Made by a program: the position numbers and the translations under genes. Below are positions 8,497 to 16,195 of a stretch of 64,000 nt of DNA, piece after piece; the first letter of the stretch is position 1, and each line of letters opens with the position of its first letter. This stretch comes from Paenibacillus durus (lineage in GTDB: Bacteria > Bacillota > Bacilli > Paenibacillales > Paenibacillaceae), in NCBI RefSeq assembly GCF_000756615.1, contig NZ_CP009288.1, forward strand, positions 4,960,001-5,024,000, written 5' to 3'. The notes under the pieces were generated by a model. That model was given only the letters and a program-made list of their open reading frames with translations. It did not search any database and had not been told where the DNA came from.

Positions 8497-10191
8497 TCAG
8501 CTTAAACCGCGGGTTGTAAAGTAATCGGCAATCGGTCCGAGCGCAAGCGCCGGTAAGAAGCTGAGCGCGCCGATCAGCAAAATGATGGCTATCAGCAGAA
8601 AGGCAAACATCGCGCCGCTCGTGGACAGCGTGCCTTCGCCCGCCGCCACGCTTTTCTTGCCGGACAGGCTGCCCGCTAGAAAGATCACTCCCGCCATCGG
8701 AATATAGCGCACCAAGAGCATAACGAACCCGCCGAGGATATTGGTGAACGCATTATTCGCCGCATAACCGCCGAAGGCGCTGCCGTTGTTGTTCCCAAGC
8801 GAAGTGAAGGCGTACAGGATTTCCGAAAAGCCATGCGCGCCCGAATTGGTCATCCAAGACGCCGACTGCGGCATCAGCACGGCGGCGGCGGTTCCGAGCA
8901 GCGTCAGCAGCGGGGGCGCCAGCACGATCAGGCAGACCATTTTCATCTCGAACGGCGCAATTTTTTTGCCCAGATACTCCGGCGTCCGCCCGACCATCAG
9001 CCCTGCGATGAATACGGTCAGAATAACGAAGGCAAGCATGCCGTACAGCCCGCTGCCTACGCCGCCGAACACAATTTCCCCCAGCTGCATCAAGAACATA
9101 AGCAGACCGCCCGCCAGCGGAGTAAAGCTGTCATGCATGGAATTGACCGATCCGTTGGAAGCCGCTGTAGTCGCCGCTGCCCAGAGCGCCGATGTTCCGA
9201 CCCCGTGGACGACTTCTTTGCCCTCCATATTGCCCGATGAGGCCACCCCGTGTATCAAGGGCGCTCCGTACCGTTCGCTGGCCGTAATTCCAACAAGACA
9301 CAGGATGAACAGAAACAGCATAGCCGCGTAAATGACCCGGCCCTGTCCCCGGTCCTTGACCGCCCTCCCGAACGACACGCACAGCGAGGCGGGAATCAGC
9401 AGAATGGACAGCAGTTGAAGCAGGTTGGAGAACGCGGTCGGATTCTCAAGCGGAAACGCCGAATTCATTCCGAAAAAGCCGCCGCCGTTCGTGCCGAGCT
9501 GCTTGATGGCGATCTGGCTTGCCGCCGGGCCGAGCGGCACGATACTTGCGGCGCTGTTCTCCAGGTTAGCAACATGCGCATAAGGGGAGAAAGTTTGCAC
9601 AACCCCCTGAGAGACCAGCAGCAGCGCAAGGATCGCGGAAAGCGGAAGCAGCACATAGAGATGAATGCGGACCATGTCTTTCCAGAAGTTCCCGACCGTT
9701 CCTTGAGATTTGCGGACAAAGCCCCGGATGAGGGCGAACAGCACCGCGATGCCCATCCCGGCAGATACAAAATTTTGCACCGTGAGCCCCAAGCTCTGTG
9801 TCAGATACGACAAAGCCGATTCGCCGGAATACGCCTGCCAGTTCGTATTGGTAACGAAGCTGACCGCCGTATTGAACGCCAGATCCCAGCTCATGGCCGT
9901 CTGATGCTCCGGATTAAGCGGAAGCAGGCCCTGCACCATCAGAAGCAGGAACAAAGCGATCAAGCCGATTCCGCTAAAAATAAGCACCGCGCCCGTATAT
10001 TGGCCCGGGCTCATGTCGTCGTCCTCTCTGACGCCGATAATCCGGTAAATTCCCCGCTCTGCCGGCTGCATAATCCGGGACAAGAATACCTTTTCTCCCA
10101 TCATCACCTTGTAAATATACACGCCGAGCGGAACGGACAACCCCACCAGCAGTACGAGAAACAGCAGATCCTGAAACATCGCCTCTCTCAT
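8497..10191 (-). CDS. kdpA: KdpA, potassium-binding channel-like subunit
   Basis: Integral membrane subunit that selects and binds potassium, 564 residues and about ten membrane segments. The selectivity-filter-like repeats are visible: TNTNWQAYSGE, TNGGGFFGMNSA and NNNGSAFGGYAANN. ATG 10191 overlaps the stop codon of kdpF by 4 nt (ATGA), with GGTGATGGGAA just upstream serving as binding site. Full family length, so functional. Confidence 0.97.
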   Translation of the reverse strand: MREAMFQDLLFLVLLVGLSVPLGVYIYKVMMGEKVFLSRIMQPAERGIYRIIGVREDDDMSPGQYTGAVLIFSGIGLIALFLLLMVQGLLPLNPEHQTAMSWDLAFNTAVSFVTNTNWQAYSGESALSYLTQSLGLTVQNFVSAGMGIAVLFALIRGFVRKSQGTVGNFWKDMVRIHLYVLLPLSAILALLLVSQGVVQTFSPYAHVANLENSAASIVPLGPAASQIAIKQLGTNGGGFFGMNSAFPLENPTAFSNLLQLLSILLIPASLCVSFGRAVKDRGQGRVIYAAMLFLFILCLVGITASERYGAPLIHGVASSGNMEGKEVVHGVGTSALWAAATTAASNGSVNSMHDSFTPLAGGLLMFLMQLGEIVFGGVGSGLYGMLAFVILTVFIAGLMVGRTPEYLGKKIAPFEMKMVCLIVLAPPLLTLLGTAAAVLMPQSASWMTNSGAHGFSEILYAFTSLGNNNGSAFGGYAANNAFTNILGGFVMLLVRYIPMAGVIFLAGSLSGKKSVAAGEGTLSTSGAMFAFLLIAIILLIGALSFLPALALGPIADYFTTRGLS

Positions 10192-10277
10192 TTCCCATCA
10201 CCCCAGAATAAGACATAAAGCAAATACACAAACATTGCGGCTGCGGCAAGCCCCGCGATTATAATCACCGTCGCCAT
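10188..10277 (-). CDS. kdpF: KdpF small membrane subunit (29 aa)
   Basis: A 29-residue hydrophobic peptide that starts MATVIIIAGLAAAAM, continues FVYLLYVLFWGDGK and forms one membrane helix. It is the expected first gene of kdpFABC and too short for most gene finders. GGAGGAGCGGGA precedes ATG 10277, and its TGA overlaps the kdpA ATG by 4 nt, giving translational coupling. KdpF is known to be a lipid-like stabiliser of the KdpABC complex. Confidence 0.9.
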   Translation of the reverse strand: MATVIIIAGLAAAAMFVYLLYVLFWGDGK

Positions 10278-10331
10278 TCCCGCTCCTCCATTTCGCTTCT
10301 CTTTTACGAGTTTCATATTATCAGCGAGCGC

Positions 10332-10381
10332 ATAAATACAGTGTTAAGAAACCCGGACGGCGTATAAAGATTTCGTTAAGA
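10332..10381 (-). promoter_or_regulatory. Paired direct repeat upstream of kdpF, candidate KdpE operator
   Basis: Two 18-bp direct repeats, 10332-10349 (plus strand ATAAATACAGTGTTAAGA) and 10364-10381 (ATAAAGATTTCGTTAAGA), match at 13 of 18 positions and are offset by 32 bp, about three helix turns. A -10-like GATAAT (minus strand, 10317-10322) lies 9 nt beyond the proximal repeat, so the repeat covers the -35 region as expected for an OmpR-type activator. The assignment to KdpE is inference from position. Confidence 0.55.
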
Positions 10382-10500
10382 CGGGCGAATCGGCTTGGCG
10401 GTTCGGCTCGTCGCGCCGCCATCTGCCGATGCAGCTATGACTGTACAGCAAAAAGAGGGGCTTGATGGAACCTGCTAGAGTAGCCTTTAATGAGAAAGCG

Positions 10501-10676
10501 TTATATGAACGGATAAACAAACAGTACAGCCACAGTCACGATAATAATCGTCTTGTATTTGATCGTCTCGCCGATTTTGTACGGCTCCTCCACGCAGATG
10601 CCGGAGGGTATCGTAGACACAGTCCTCCCGGCTGGTTCACAGCATGCAGCATATCGGCCCTTCGGCCAGTGTGTCC
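10501..10676 (-). pseudogene. Decayed remnants: sugar ABC permease C-terminus and a piece of an alpha/beta hydrolase gene
   Basis: The minus strand at 10501-10620 reads through GETIKYKTIIIVTVAVLFVYPFI then stops; this matches the last membrane helix of LplC/YtcP-type permeases, whose C-terminal tail is missing. Directly upstream, 10647-10676 agrees with 27 of 30 bases of the hydrolase gene at 2053-2082 and still reads GHTGRRADM. No start, no complete domain. The two fragments belong to unrelated genes, so this 620-nt gap is a graveyard of rearranged pieces. The permease assignment rests on a short match and is tentative. Confidence 0.4.
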
Positions 10677-10855
10677 CTCCATTGGTATCTGTGATAGGCG
10701 TCTATGATGGGGGATAGCTGTTCATGACGGGGGTATGAGGGGTGATTAAACGGCGAGAGCATGAACAACGGTCCTGATCGTGGCCAAACGGCGCAGGTGG
10801 CAAACGAAGAAGAAATTCGATGGTTTTTTCCCTTTTCGCTGATTCAGAACTGCAT

Positions 10856-10923
10856 TATAATGGGGCTATGACGAAGAACGTCCCGTTTCACTCAACCGAG
10901 TGAGCCGGGGCGCTTTTTATTTT
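10856..10923 (+). terminator. Promoter -10 and intrinsic terminator in the leader of cassette gene 1
   Basis: A perfect TATAAT (10856-10861) is followed by a hairpin (10879-10912; CACTC-AACC-GAGTG core with an outer CCCG/CGGG stem) and then CTTTTTATTTT. The binding site GGGGAGG (10924-10930) and ATG 10936 follow at once. The arrangement suggests a short transcript or attenuation control of the gene. The same structure is in copy 2. Confidence 0.65.
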
Positions 10924-10935
10924 GGGGAGGAAAAA

Positions 10936-11607
10936 ATGGACTTTAACGAAGCCTATCAGCAGTTTATTCATTATCATCTTGCACACCGGACAGGAGAACG
11001 CCAATCCAGGCTGAAAAGGGGGCATCTGCGCGCTGAATCGCTGTTTCTGGAAAAGGTCTGGTGGCCTTTGACGGGCCATATGAATGATCTGCATCCGGAG
11101 TATGAAGTGTTGGATTGGCGGGGCAGGTCTTATTTTGCCGACTTTGCCTGGCTCCCGGGATACACCAAGCTGATTATAGAAATCAAAGGATTTGGCCCGC
11201 ATGTGCGCGATATGGACCGGATGAAGTATTGCAATGAATTGAACCGGGAGACCTTTCTGCACGCTGTGGGATACCAGGTGATTTCCTTTGCCTATGACGA
11301 TATTGAACAGCGTCCGCAGTTATGCGTAACCTTGCTGCGCATGGTGCTGAGCCGCTACCGGCCATCGGCTGCTCCCGTCTCCAGAGCGGTGCTGGCTGAA
11401 AAAGAGGTGCTCCGGCTTGCCGTTCACGCCGCCAAACCTCTTCGGCCGGTGGATGTCGCCCGGCATTTTGAAGTAGACTCCAAGACGGCTGTTCAAATTC
11501 TGAAAAAGCTGTGCGCCAAAGGCTTACTGAACCCTGTCCGTCGTGGCAAAAGTGAACGGGCAGTCGGCTATGAACTGTCTAATGGTGTTCTTGACTATTA
11601 CCTGTAA
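10936..11607 (+). CDS. Nuclease-like (Vsr/DUF559-type fold) protein with winged helix, copy 1
   Basis: Protein of 223 residues, no gene name recognised. The middle third has the layout of a PD-(D/E)xK nuclease related to Vsr/DUF559: an Asp in YFADFAWLPG, then IIEIKGFG (E-x-K) about ten residues later, then R-x2-D-R and a GYQVISFAYDD strand. Residues about 145-220 form a winged helix (PVDVARHFEVDSKTAVQILKK). The combination could cut or only bind DNA; activity is not shown. ATG 10936 follows GGGGAGG. The second copy at 14239 differs at five residues (R/H, T/I, V/M, E/K, V/I), all outside the putative active site, so both copies seem to be under selection or recently duplicated. Confidence 0.7.
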   Translation: MDFNEAYQQFIHYHLAHRTGERQSRLKRGHLRAESLFLEKVWWPLTGHMNDLHPEYEVLDWRGRSYFADFAWLPGYTKLIIEIKGFGPHVRDMDRMKYCNELNRETFLHAVGYQVISFAYDDIEQRPQLCVTLLRMVLSRYRPSAAPVSRAVLAEKEVLRLAVHAAKPLRPVDVARHFEVDSKTAVQILKKLCAKGLLNPVRRGKSERAVGYELSNGVLDYYL

Positions 11608-11813
11608 CGGAAATTCTCCGGCTTAATTCTCATATTTCATCCAAAAAAGTACATTAAGGCGGAAAAACTCCAGCTTATTCTTTCCCCTGCCCCGTAGAGT
11701 TGACAAAATCGAGAAATAAACAGGAGTTTTTCCAGTTTATTTGAAAATTCAAAAGATTTCCGGCTTATAAACGGGAGAAATTCCCGTTCAATAAGGAAAT
11801 CTTCGGTTGGTCT

Positions 11814-12860
11814 TGCCCGCCGCCGGGCCGCTCTGCGCGCCCGGGCCCTGCGTGCCGCTCCCCGCCGGAGCGCCCCAGCCGGGGCAGCGCGCCTCTCTAC
11901 CGGCCGCCCGCTTCCGGCTGCGCTGGGTACGGCGCGCCGCCGCTTCCGGTGACGCCGCTGCTATTCGCGCCGCTCCCCGCCAGATTGCCCGCCGCCGGGC
12001 CGCTCTGCGCCCCCGAGCCCTGCGTGCCGCTCCCCGCCGGAGCGCCCCAGCCGGGGCAGCGCGCCTCTCTACCGGCCGCCCGCTTCCGGCTGCGCTGGGT
12101 ACGGCGCGCCGCCGCTTCCGGTGCCACCGGCGTTTGCGCCGCTCCCCGCCGGACTGCCCGCCGCCGGGCCGCTCTGCGCGCCCGGGCCCTGCGTGCCGCT
12201 CCCCGCCGGAGCGCCCCAGCCGGGGCAGCGCGCCTCTCTACCGGCCGCCCGCTTCCGGCTGCGCTGGGTACGGCGCGCCGCCGCTTCCGGTGACGCCGCT
12301 GCTATTCGCGCCGCTCCCCGCCAGATTGCCCGCCGCCGGGCCGCTCTGCGCCCCCGAGCCCTGCGTGCCGCTCCCCGCCGGAGCGCCCCAGCCGGGGCAG
12401 CGCGCCTCTCTACCGGCCGCCCGCTTCCGGCTGCGCTGGGTACGGCGCGCCGCCGCTTCCGGTGCCACCGGCGTTTGCGCCGCTCCCCGCCGGACTGCCC
12501 GCCGCCGGGCCGCTCTGCGCGCCCGGGCCCTGCGTGCCGCTCCCCGCCGGAGCGCCCCAGCCGGGGCAGCGCGCCTCTCTACCGGCCGCCCGCTTCCGGC
12601 TGCGCTGGGTACGGCGCGCCGCCGCTTCCGGTGACGCCGCTGCCGTTCGCGCCGCTCCCCGCCGGACTGCCCGCCGCCGGGCCGCTCTGCGCGTCCGGGC
12701 CCTGCGTGCCGCTCCCCGCCGGACTGCCCCAGCCAGGGCAGCCGCCGCTCTACTGGCCGCCCGCGTCCGGCTGCGCTGGGTACGGCGCGCCGCCGCTTCC
12801 GGTGCCACCGGCGTTCGCGCCGCTCCCCGCGGGACTGCCCGCCGCCGGGCCGCTCCCTCC
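11814..12860. repeat. GC-rich tandem array, about six units of 169-172 bp
   Basis: Unit starts are at about 11950, 12122, 12291, 12463, 12632 and 12803, with a partial unit at the left edge next to the cassette. Two unit types alternate (TGACGCCGCTG... and TGCCACCGGCG...), so the higher-order period is 341 bp and two blocks of it are almost identical. Base composition is well above 70% GC, unlike anything else in the window. The array corresponds to the coding sequence of the Gly/Pro/Ala-rich tail of YunB; only the unit nearest the gene is translated, as it contains the TAG stop and later units are in other frames. Long frames on either strand here are by-products of composition. Confidence 0.9.
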
Positions 12861-13898
12861 CTGGAGCGCACCGCCGCTAGAGCCCGGCGTGCTTACCCCG
12901 CCGCCGGAGGACGGAGCGGGCAGCGCAATATTCGGCGCGCTGGCGCTTCCCTCGCCTACGGGTCTGCCCTGATTGTCGTAATAGTACATCGGGACATCCC
13001 CGACGACCATCAGATAAGAGACGGGAATTTCCGTATCGACCACCTGCGGTTCCATGTCGAAAGGCACAACGACCGCCACCTCGGTAACGATATGGATGTA
13101 TACTTCAACCAGGATCATATTGATTCCTGCATTCTGCTGGCGGGTATTCAGTTCGACCTTGACCGCGCCCTGCGGCTCAATCTTGATCGGAATGTCCGGA
13201 CCGAAGGAAGCGATCAGCGGACTATCCAGCGCCTGGCCGAGCGGAATATGCTCGGTCTGATTATGCAGGCCGTCCAAGGTTGATTGAATTACTTCCGTCG
13301 CCTGCGAAGTAATACGCATATGCTCCGTATAGTTGAGCATAAAGCCGGAGATTTTGCCTGTGCCGTCCGTCTTCCAGTCGATCAGCTTCTCGGCGCTGCT
13401 GCCGCTTGCCACCTGGGAGGCGATGGCCTTGTTAATCGCCTCGGTCGCAACCTGCTTCACGCGGATTTGTGCCAGATGGACGATCGGCGGCGTCAGATGC
13501 CGTTCCACATAGCCGAGGCCAAGCAGCACGGCGACAAGCAGCAGCAGAAACGTCAGCAGCCAGAACCTGCGGCGGCTTCGCGGCCTGCGGCGCCGTCCGT
13601 CGGCTGCTTGCCCCAGCCTCTCGCCGCTTTCCGGCCGGCGGCTCCAGATACCCGCTGGGCGCGAAGCCCTGGCGGGCCTGGACTTGAAGCGCGCCCCGCC
13701 GGAACGCGACGCCGTCCATCCCCCATCCCCGAATCCACCGCGCCCGCCCCACGAGTTCCGGCTTACACGACGAAAAATGCCGGAGCCGCCGGACTTGAAC
13801 GAGCTTTTCCGGACAGGCGGCGTAAAGCTTATCCGCGGCAGGCGCAAGGCGGATGGCAGCTGAAGCCGCCGGTTTCCCCATTTTTTTATTCTGCCCAT
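12750..13898 (-). CDS. yunB: YunB-like sporulation protein with low-complexity tail
   Basis: Homologue of Bacillus subtilis YunB, a membrane protein needed for spore formation. From ATG 13898 (GGGAGGGA 8 nt upstream) it has 382 residues against about 250 in Bacillus. Residues 1-125 are a long Arg/Gly/Ser-rich cytoplasmic stretch; a membrane helix (FWLLTFLLLLVAVLLGLGYV) follows; the conserved extracytoplasmic part includes VATEAINKAIASQV, IPLGQALDSPLIASFG, VEVYIHIVTEVAVVVPF and IPVSYLMVVGDVP. The last 60 residues are Gly/Ser/Ala/Pro repeats encoded by the first unit of the GC-rich array, ending AQPDAGGQ. The tail has probably grown and shrunk by recombination; the conserved core is intact. Confidence 0.85.
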   Translation of the reverse strand: MGRIKKWGNRRLQLPSALRLPRISFTPPVRKSSFKSGGSGIFRRVSRNSWGGRGGFGDGGWTASRSGGARFKSRPARASRPAGIWSRRPESGERLGQAADGRRRRPRSRRRFWLLTFLLLLVAVLLGLGYVERHLTPPIVHLAQIRVKQVATEAINKAIASQVASGSSAEKLIDWKTDGTGKISGFMLNYTEHMRITSQATEVIQSTLDGLHNQTEHIPLGQALDSPLIASFGPDIPIKIEPQGAVKVELNTRQQNAGINMILVEVYIHIVTEVAVVVPFDMEPQVVDTEIPVSYLMVVGDVPMYYYDNQGRPVGEGSASAPNIALPAPSSGGGVSTPGSSGGALQGGSGPAAGSPAGSGANAGGTGSGGAPYPAQPDAGGQ

Positions 13899-13965
13899 AG
13901 CGCTCTTCCCTCCCGCCACTTCCGGCGGTCAAGCCGCCTTCTACTGTATCGTATTCGTCGACCGC

Positions 13966-14007
13966 CCAAAAAAGAAGAACGCTTATCCGGCGCGGCGACA
14001 AGCGTTC
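13966..14007 (-). terminator. Intrinsic terminator, probably the original terminator of the VTT gene
   Basis: On the minus strand GAACGCTT (from 14007) pairs with AAGCGTTC (to 13977) and is followed by TTCTTTTTT. One arm lies inside the 34-bp direct repeat that also follows the VTT gene at 15181-15214. This suggests that the cassette inserted between the VTT gene and its terminator. Confidence 0.65.
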
Positions 14008-14030
14008 CATTTCGAGCGTATATACTTTTT
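13997..14030. repeat. 34-bp direct repeat, left copy, flanking cassette 2
   Basis: GACAAGCGTTCCATTTCGAG plus 14 further bases, identical to 15181-15214 except one A/T difference. The two copies bracket a 1.15 kb insert that contains cassette copy 2. They look like a duplication made on insertion, or the two sides of a recombination event. Confidence 0.8.
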
Positions 14031-14159
14031 GTAATCCATGGTACCCGTCTAGCAACAGCGAGAGCATGAACAACGGTCCTGATCGTGGCCAAACGGCGCC
14101 GGTGGCAAACGAAGAAGAAATTCGATGTTTTTTTCCTTTCCGTCATTGCAGAACTGCAT

Positions 14160-14227
14160 TATAATGGGTCTATGACGAAGAACGTCCTGTTTCACTCAAC
14201 CGAGTGAGCCGGGGCGTTTTTTATTTT
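14160..14227 (+). terminator. Promoter -10 and intrinsic terminator in the leader of cassette gene 2
   Basis: TATAAT (14160-14165), hairpin 14183-14216 with the same CACTC-AACC-GAGTG core and one G-U change in the outer stem, then a T run. GGGGAGG and ATG 14239 follow. The pairing is kept despite the base change. Confidence 0.65.
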
Positions 14228-14238
14228 GGGGAGGAAAA

Positions 14239-14910
14239 ATGGACTTTAACGAAGCCTACCAGCAGTTTATTCATTATCATCTTGCACACCGGACAGGAGA
14301 ACGCCAATCCAGGCTGAAAAGGGGGCATCTGCACGCCGAATCGCTGTTTCTGGAAAAGGTCTGGTGGCCTTTGATCGGCCATATGAATGATCTGCATCCG
14401 GAGTATGAAGTGTTGGATTGGCGGGGCAGGTCTTATTTTGCCGATTTTGCCTGGCTTCCGGGATACACCAAGCTGATTATAGAAATCAAAGGATTTGGCC
14501 CGCATGTGCGCGATATGGACCGAATGAAGTATTGCAATGAATTGAACCGGGAGACCTTTCTGCACGCCATGGGATACCAGGTGATTTCCTTTGCCTATGA
14601 CGATATTAAACAGCGTCCGCAGTTATGCGTAACCTTGCTGCGCATGGTGTTGAGCCGCTACCGGCCATCGGCTGCTCCCGTCTCCAGAGCGGTGCTGGCC
14701 GAAAAAGAGGTGCTCCGGCTCGCCATTCACGCCGCCAAACCTCTGCGGCCGGTGGATGTCGCCCGGCATTTTGAAGTAGACTCCAAGACGGCTGTTCAAA
14801 TTCTGAAAAAGCTGTGCGCCAAAGGCTTACTGAACCCTGTCCGTCGCGGCAAAAGTGAACGGGCAGTCGGCTATGAACTGTCTAATGGCGTTCTTGACTA
14901 TTACCTGTAA
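14239..14910 (+). CDS. Nuclease-like (Vsr/DUF559-type fold) protein with winged helix, copy 2
   Basis: Protein of 223 residues, about 98% identical to the product of 10936-11607. All candidate catalytic residues (Asp of FADFAWLPG, E and K of IIEIKGFG) and the winged helix are unchanged. Codon-silent changes are more frequent than amino-acid changes, which suggests purifying selection rather than decay. Same leader structure as copy 1. No partner methylase, transposase or integrase gene is nearby, so its role (repair, defence or self-spread) is open. Confidence 0.7.
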   Translation: MDFNEAYQQFIHYHLAHRTGERQSRLKRGHLHAESLFLEKVWWPLIGHMNDLHPEYEVLDWRGRSYFADFAWLPGYTKLIIEIKGFGPHVRDMDRMKYCNELNRETFLHAMGYQVISFAYDDIKQRPQLCVTLLRMVLSRYRPSAAPVSRAVLAEKEVLRLAIHAAKPLRPVDVARHFEVDSKTAVQILKKLCAKGLLNPVRRGKSERAVGYELSNGVLDYYL

Positions 14911-15180
14911 CGGAAATTCTCCGGCTTAATTCTCATATTTCATCCAAAAAAGTACATTAAGGCGGAAAAACTCCAGCTTGTTCTTTCCCCTGCCCCGTAA
15001 AGTAGACAAAATAGAGAAATAAACAGGAGTTTTTCCAGTTTATTTGAAAATTCAAAAGATTTCCGGCTTGATAACGGGAGAAATTCCCGTTCAATAAGGA
15101 AATCTTTCGGTTGGTCTCTCCCAACCGCCGCCCGCTTACGGCTCCGCCGTGGACAGCGCGCCCCCGGGCGCGGCGCACCG

Positions 15181-15214
15181 GACAAGCGTTCCATTTCGAG
15201 CGTTTATACTTTTT
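15181..15214. repeat. 34-bp direct repeat, right copy, flanking cassette 2
   Basis: Partner of 13997-14030 with one mismatch. It starts about 10 nt after the stop codon of the VTT membrane protein gene, but the second hairpin arm needed for termination is missing here and is found only with the left copy. Confidence 0.8.
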
Positions 15215-15223
15215 AGAGCCAGA

Positions 15224-15835
15224 TCAAACCATCCGCTCCCGTTTATCCTCCTGCAGATGGCCCCAATGCTTCCAGATGAAGACGGCAAGCAGTACGATGA
15301 TGAACATGCCGTAACTGGTCAGATAAATACCCCATTCCTCTCTCGGAACAATAAGCGAAGAACCAATCGTACCGAACAGCCAGATATAAGACAGATTTCC
15401 AAGCGCCGTTCCCCAGATAAAAGCCGAGTGAGGCAGGGTTGACACCGCAGACATAATATTAATCACATTATTGGGAATGATTGGTATCGTTCGAAGCAGC
15501 ACCAGCGTCCAGATGCCATAACGGTTCAAATAACGCTGCCATTTGTCATAACGCTTCAGCTTCCTGCCCCATCTCCGGTCAAACCAGTGAAACAAATACC
15601 TCCGGGACAGATAAAATACGAACAGCCCTCCCAGATTACAGATCATCCAACTGATCAGCATCCCGCAGATTACATCGAATACCGAGACATGCAGCACGAT
15701 CAATATAACGAATGGAAAAAATCCGAACAGGCTCTGAAGGAGCGCGAGCGGGATCGTAACCAGGAGAATTGCGGGCCCGCTAAGGCCCAAAGCCTGCAAT
15801 AGCCAGTCAATCCAGGCGTTAACCATGTCTGTCAT
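15224..15835 (-). CDS. TVP38/TMEM64 (VTT) family membrane protein
   Basis: Integral membrane protein of 203 residues from ATG 15835 (GAGGAGAG upstream); the frame extends 40 codons further without a binding site. About five hydrophobic segments. The VTT/DedA-type features are the re-entrant region FGFFPFVILIVLHVS, the conserved glycines in ICNLGGLFVFYLSRRY and the segment LLRTIPIIPNNVINIMSAVS. Family members handle phospholipids or cell-envelope stress; no substrate is known. Read away from the sigma factor operon. A hairpin in its leader (15904-15927) may attenuate it. Confidence 0.8.
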   Translation of the reverse strand: MTDMVNAWIDWLLQALGLSGPAILLVTIPLALLQSLFGFFPFVILIVLHVSVFDVICGMLISWMICNLGGLFVFYLSRRYLFHWFDRRWGRKLKRYDKWQRYLNRYGIWTLVLLRTIPIIPNNVINIMSAVSTLPHSAFIWGTALGNLSYIWLFGTIGSSLIVPREEWGIYLTSYGMFIIVLLAVFIWKHWGHLQEDKRERMV

Positions 15836-15903
15836 GCATCGCTCTCCTCTCTGTACTCCATGCCCTCCAACCCTGCTTCTGATCATATTCAGATATTTCA
15901 AAG

Positions 15904-15934
15904 AAAACACCCCGGACGGGGTGTTTGTAAACGA
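15904..15934 (-). terminator. Hairpin in the VTT leader, terminator or attenuator
   Basis: AAACACCCC-GGA-CGGGGTGTTT (15904-15927) is a perfect 9-10 bp stem; on the minus strand it is followed by TTCTTTG. There is no minus-strand gene upstream for it to end, so it may act within the leader of the VTT gene. The rest of 15935-16195 shows only a 14-bp palindrome, TCTTAC-TT-GTAAGA, near 16121-16134, in front of the sigma gene. Confidence 0.5.
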
Positions 15935-16195
15935 AAATTCACTATAGTCTATCATTTAAGAACAAAAGAGTATAAAGTATGACAGATTTACAGTCTGGTT
16001 CTCTCCATCATAGCATATTTGTGAATTCACTGTAAAATACTTAGCAGCGCATAGCTTGGGCGGCTCCCATGTTAGCCGTGGTCATTTTTGAAAAATCAAT
16101 CGTTTTCCCGTTCTGCCGCGTCTTACTTGTAAGAACATGAATTTAGAGGACTTCTTTCCCAATACCAACACTAATAGAAAAAGGGGGAGTGGTGA

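Larger units (their letters stand above)
10753..11813 (+). repeat. Duplicated cassette, copy 1 (1.06 kb)
   Basis: Near-identical to 14058-15117. Similarity starts at GCGAGAGCATGAACAACGG and ends at TTCGGTTGGTCT; outside these points the copies diverge at once. The unit holds a promoter, a terminator hairpin, a nuclease-like gene and a 190-nt tail with four versions of a TTCCRGYTTAWT-like motif and an 11-bp inverted repeat (GGAAAAACTCC/GGAGTTTTTCC). No terminal inverted repeats were found. The right end abuts the GC-rich array of yunB. Confidence 0.9.
14058..15117 (+). repeat. Duplicated cassette, copy 2 (1.06 kb)
   Basis: Second copy of 10753-11813, same strand, a few percent divergent. Ends coincide with those of copy 1. 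It is followed by 63 nt of GC-rich sequence (15118-15180) that faintly resembles the yunB array (CGCCCGCTTACGGCT against CGCCCGCTTCCGGCT). Confidence 0.9.

Noticed and set aside
9250..10218. 322-codon plus-strand frame opposite kdpA
   Set aside because: Shadow frame rich in Arg/His/Gln; kdpA is certain by its motifs.
10278..10461. ydaO-type cyclic-di-AMP riboswitch upstream of kdpF
   Set aside because: The leader is too short and the conserved riboswitch segments were not found; only direct repeats are present.
10753..11813. Insertion sequence with terminal inverted repeats
   Set aside because: The cassette ends show no inverted repeats and the encoded protein is not a transposase.
11814..12860. 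CRISPR array
   Set aside because: Units are about 170 bp and contiguous, without short repeats separated by unique spacers, and no cas genes are near.
11807..12972. Long overlapping frames on both strands in the GC-rich region
   Set aside because: They come from a tandem array with more than 70% GC, where stop codons are rare; the proteins are repeats of one unit and lack binding sites. Only the YunB frame has a conserved core.
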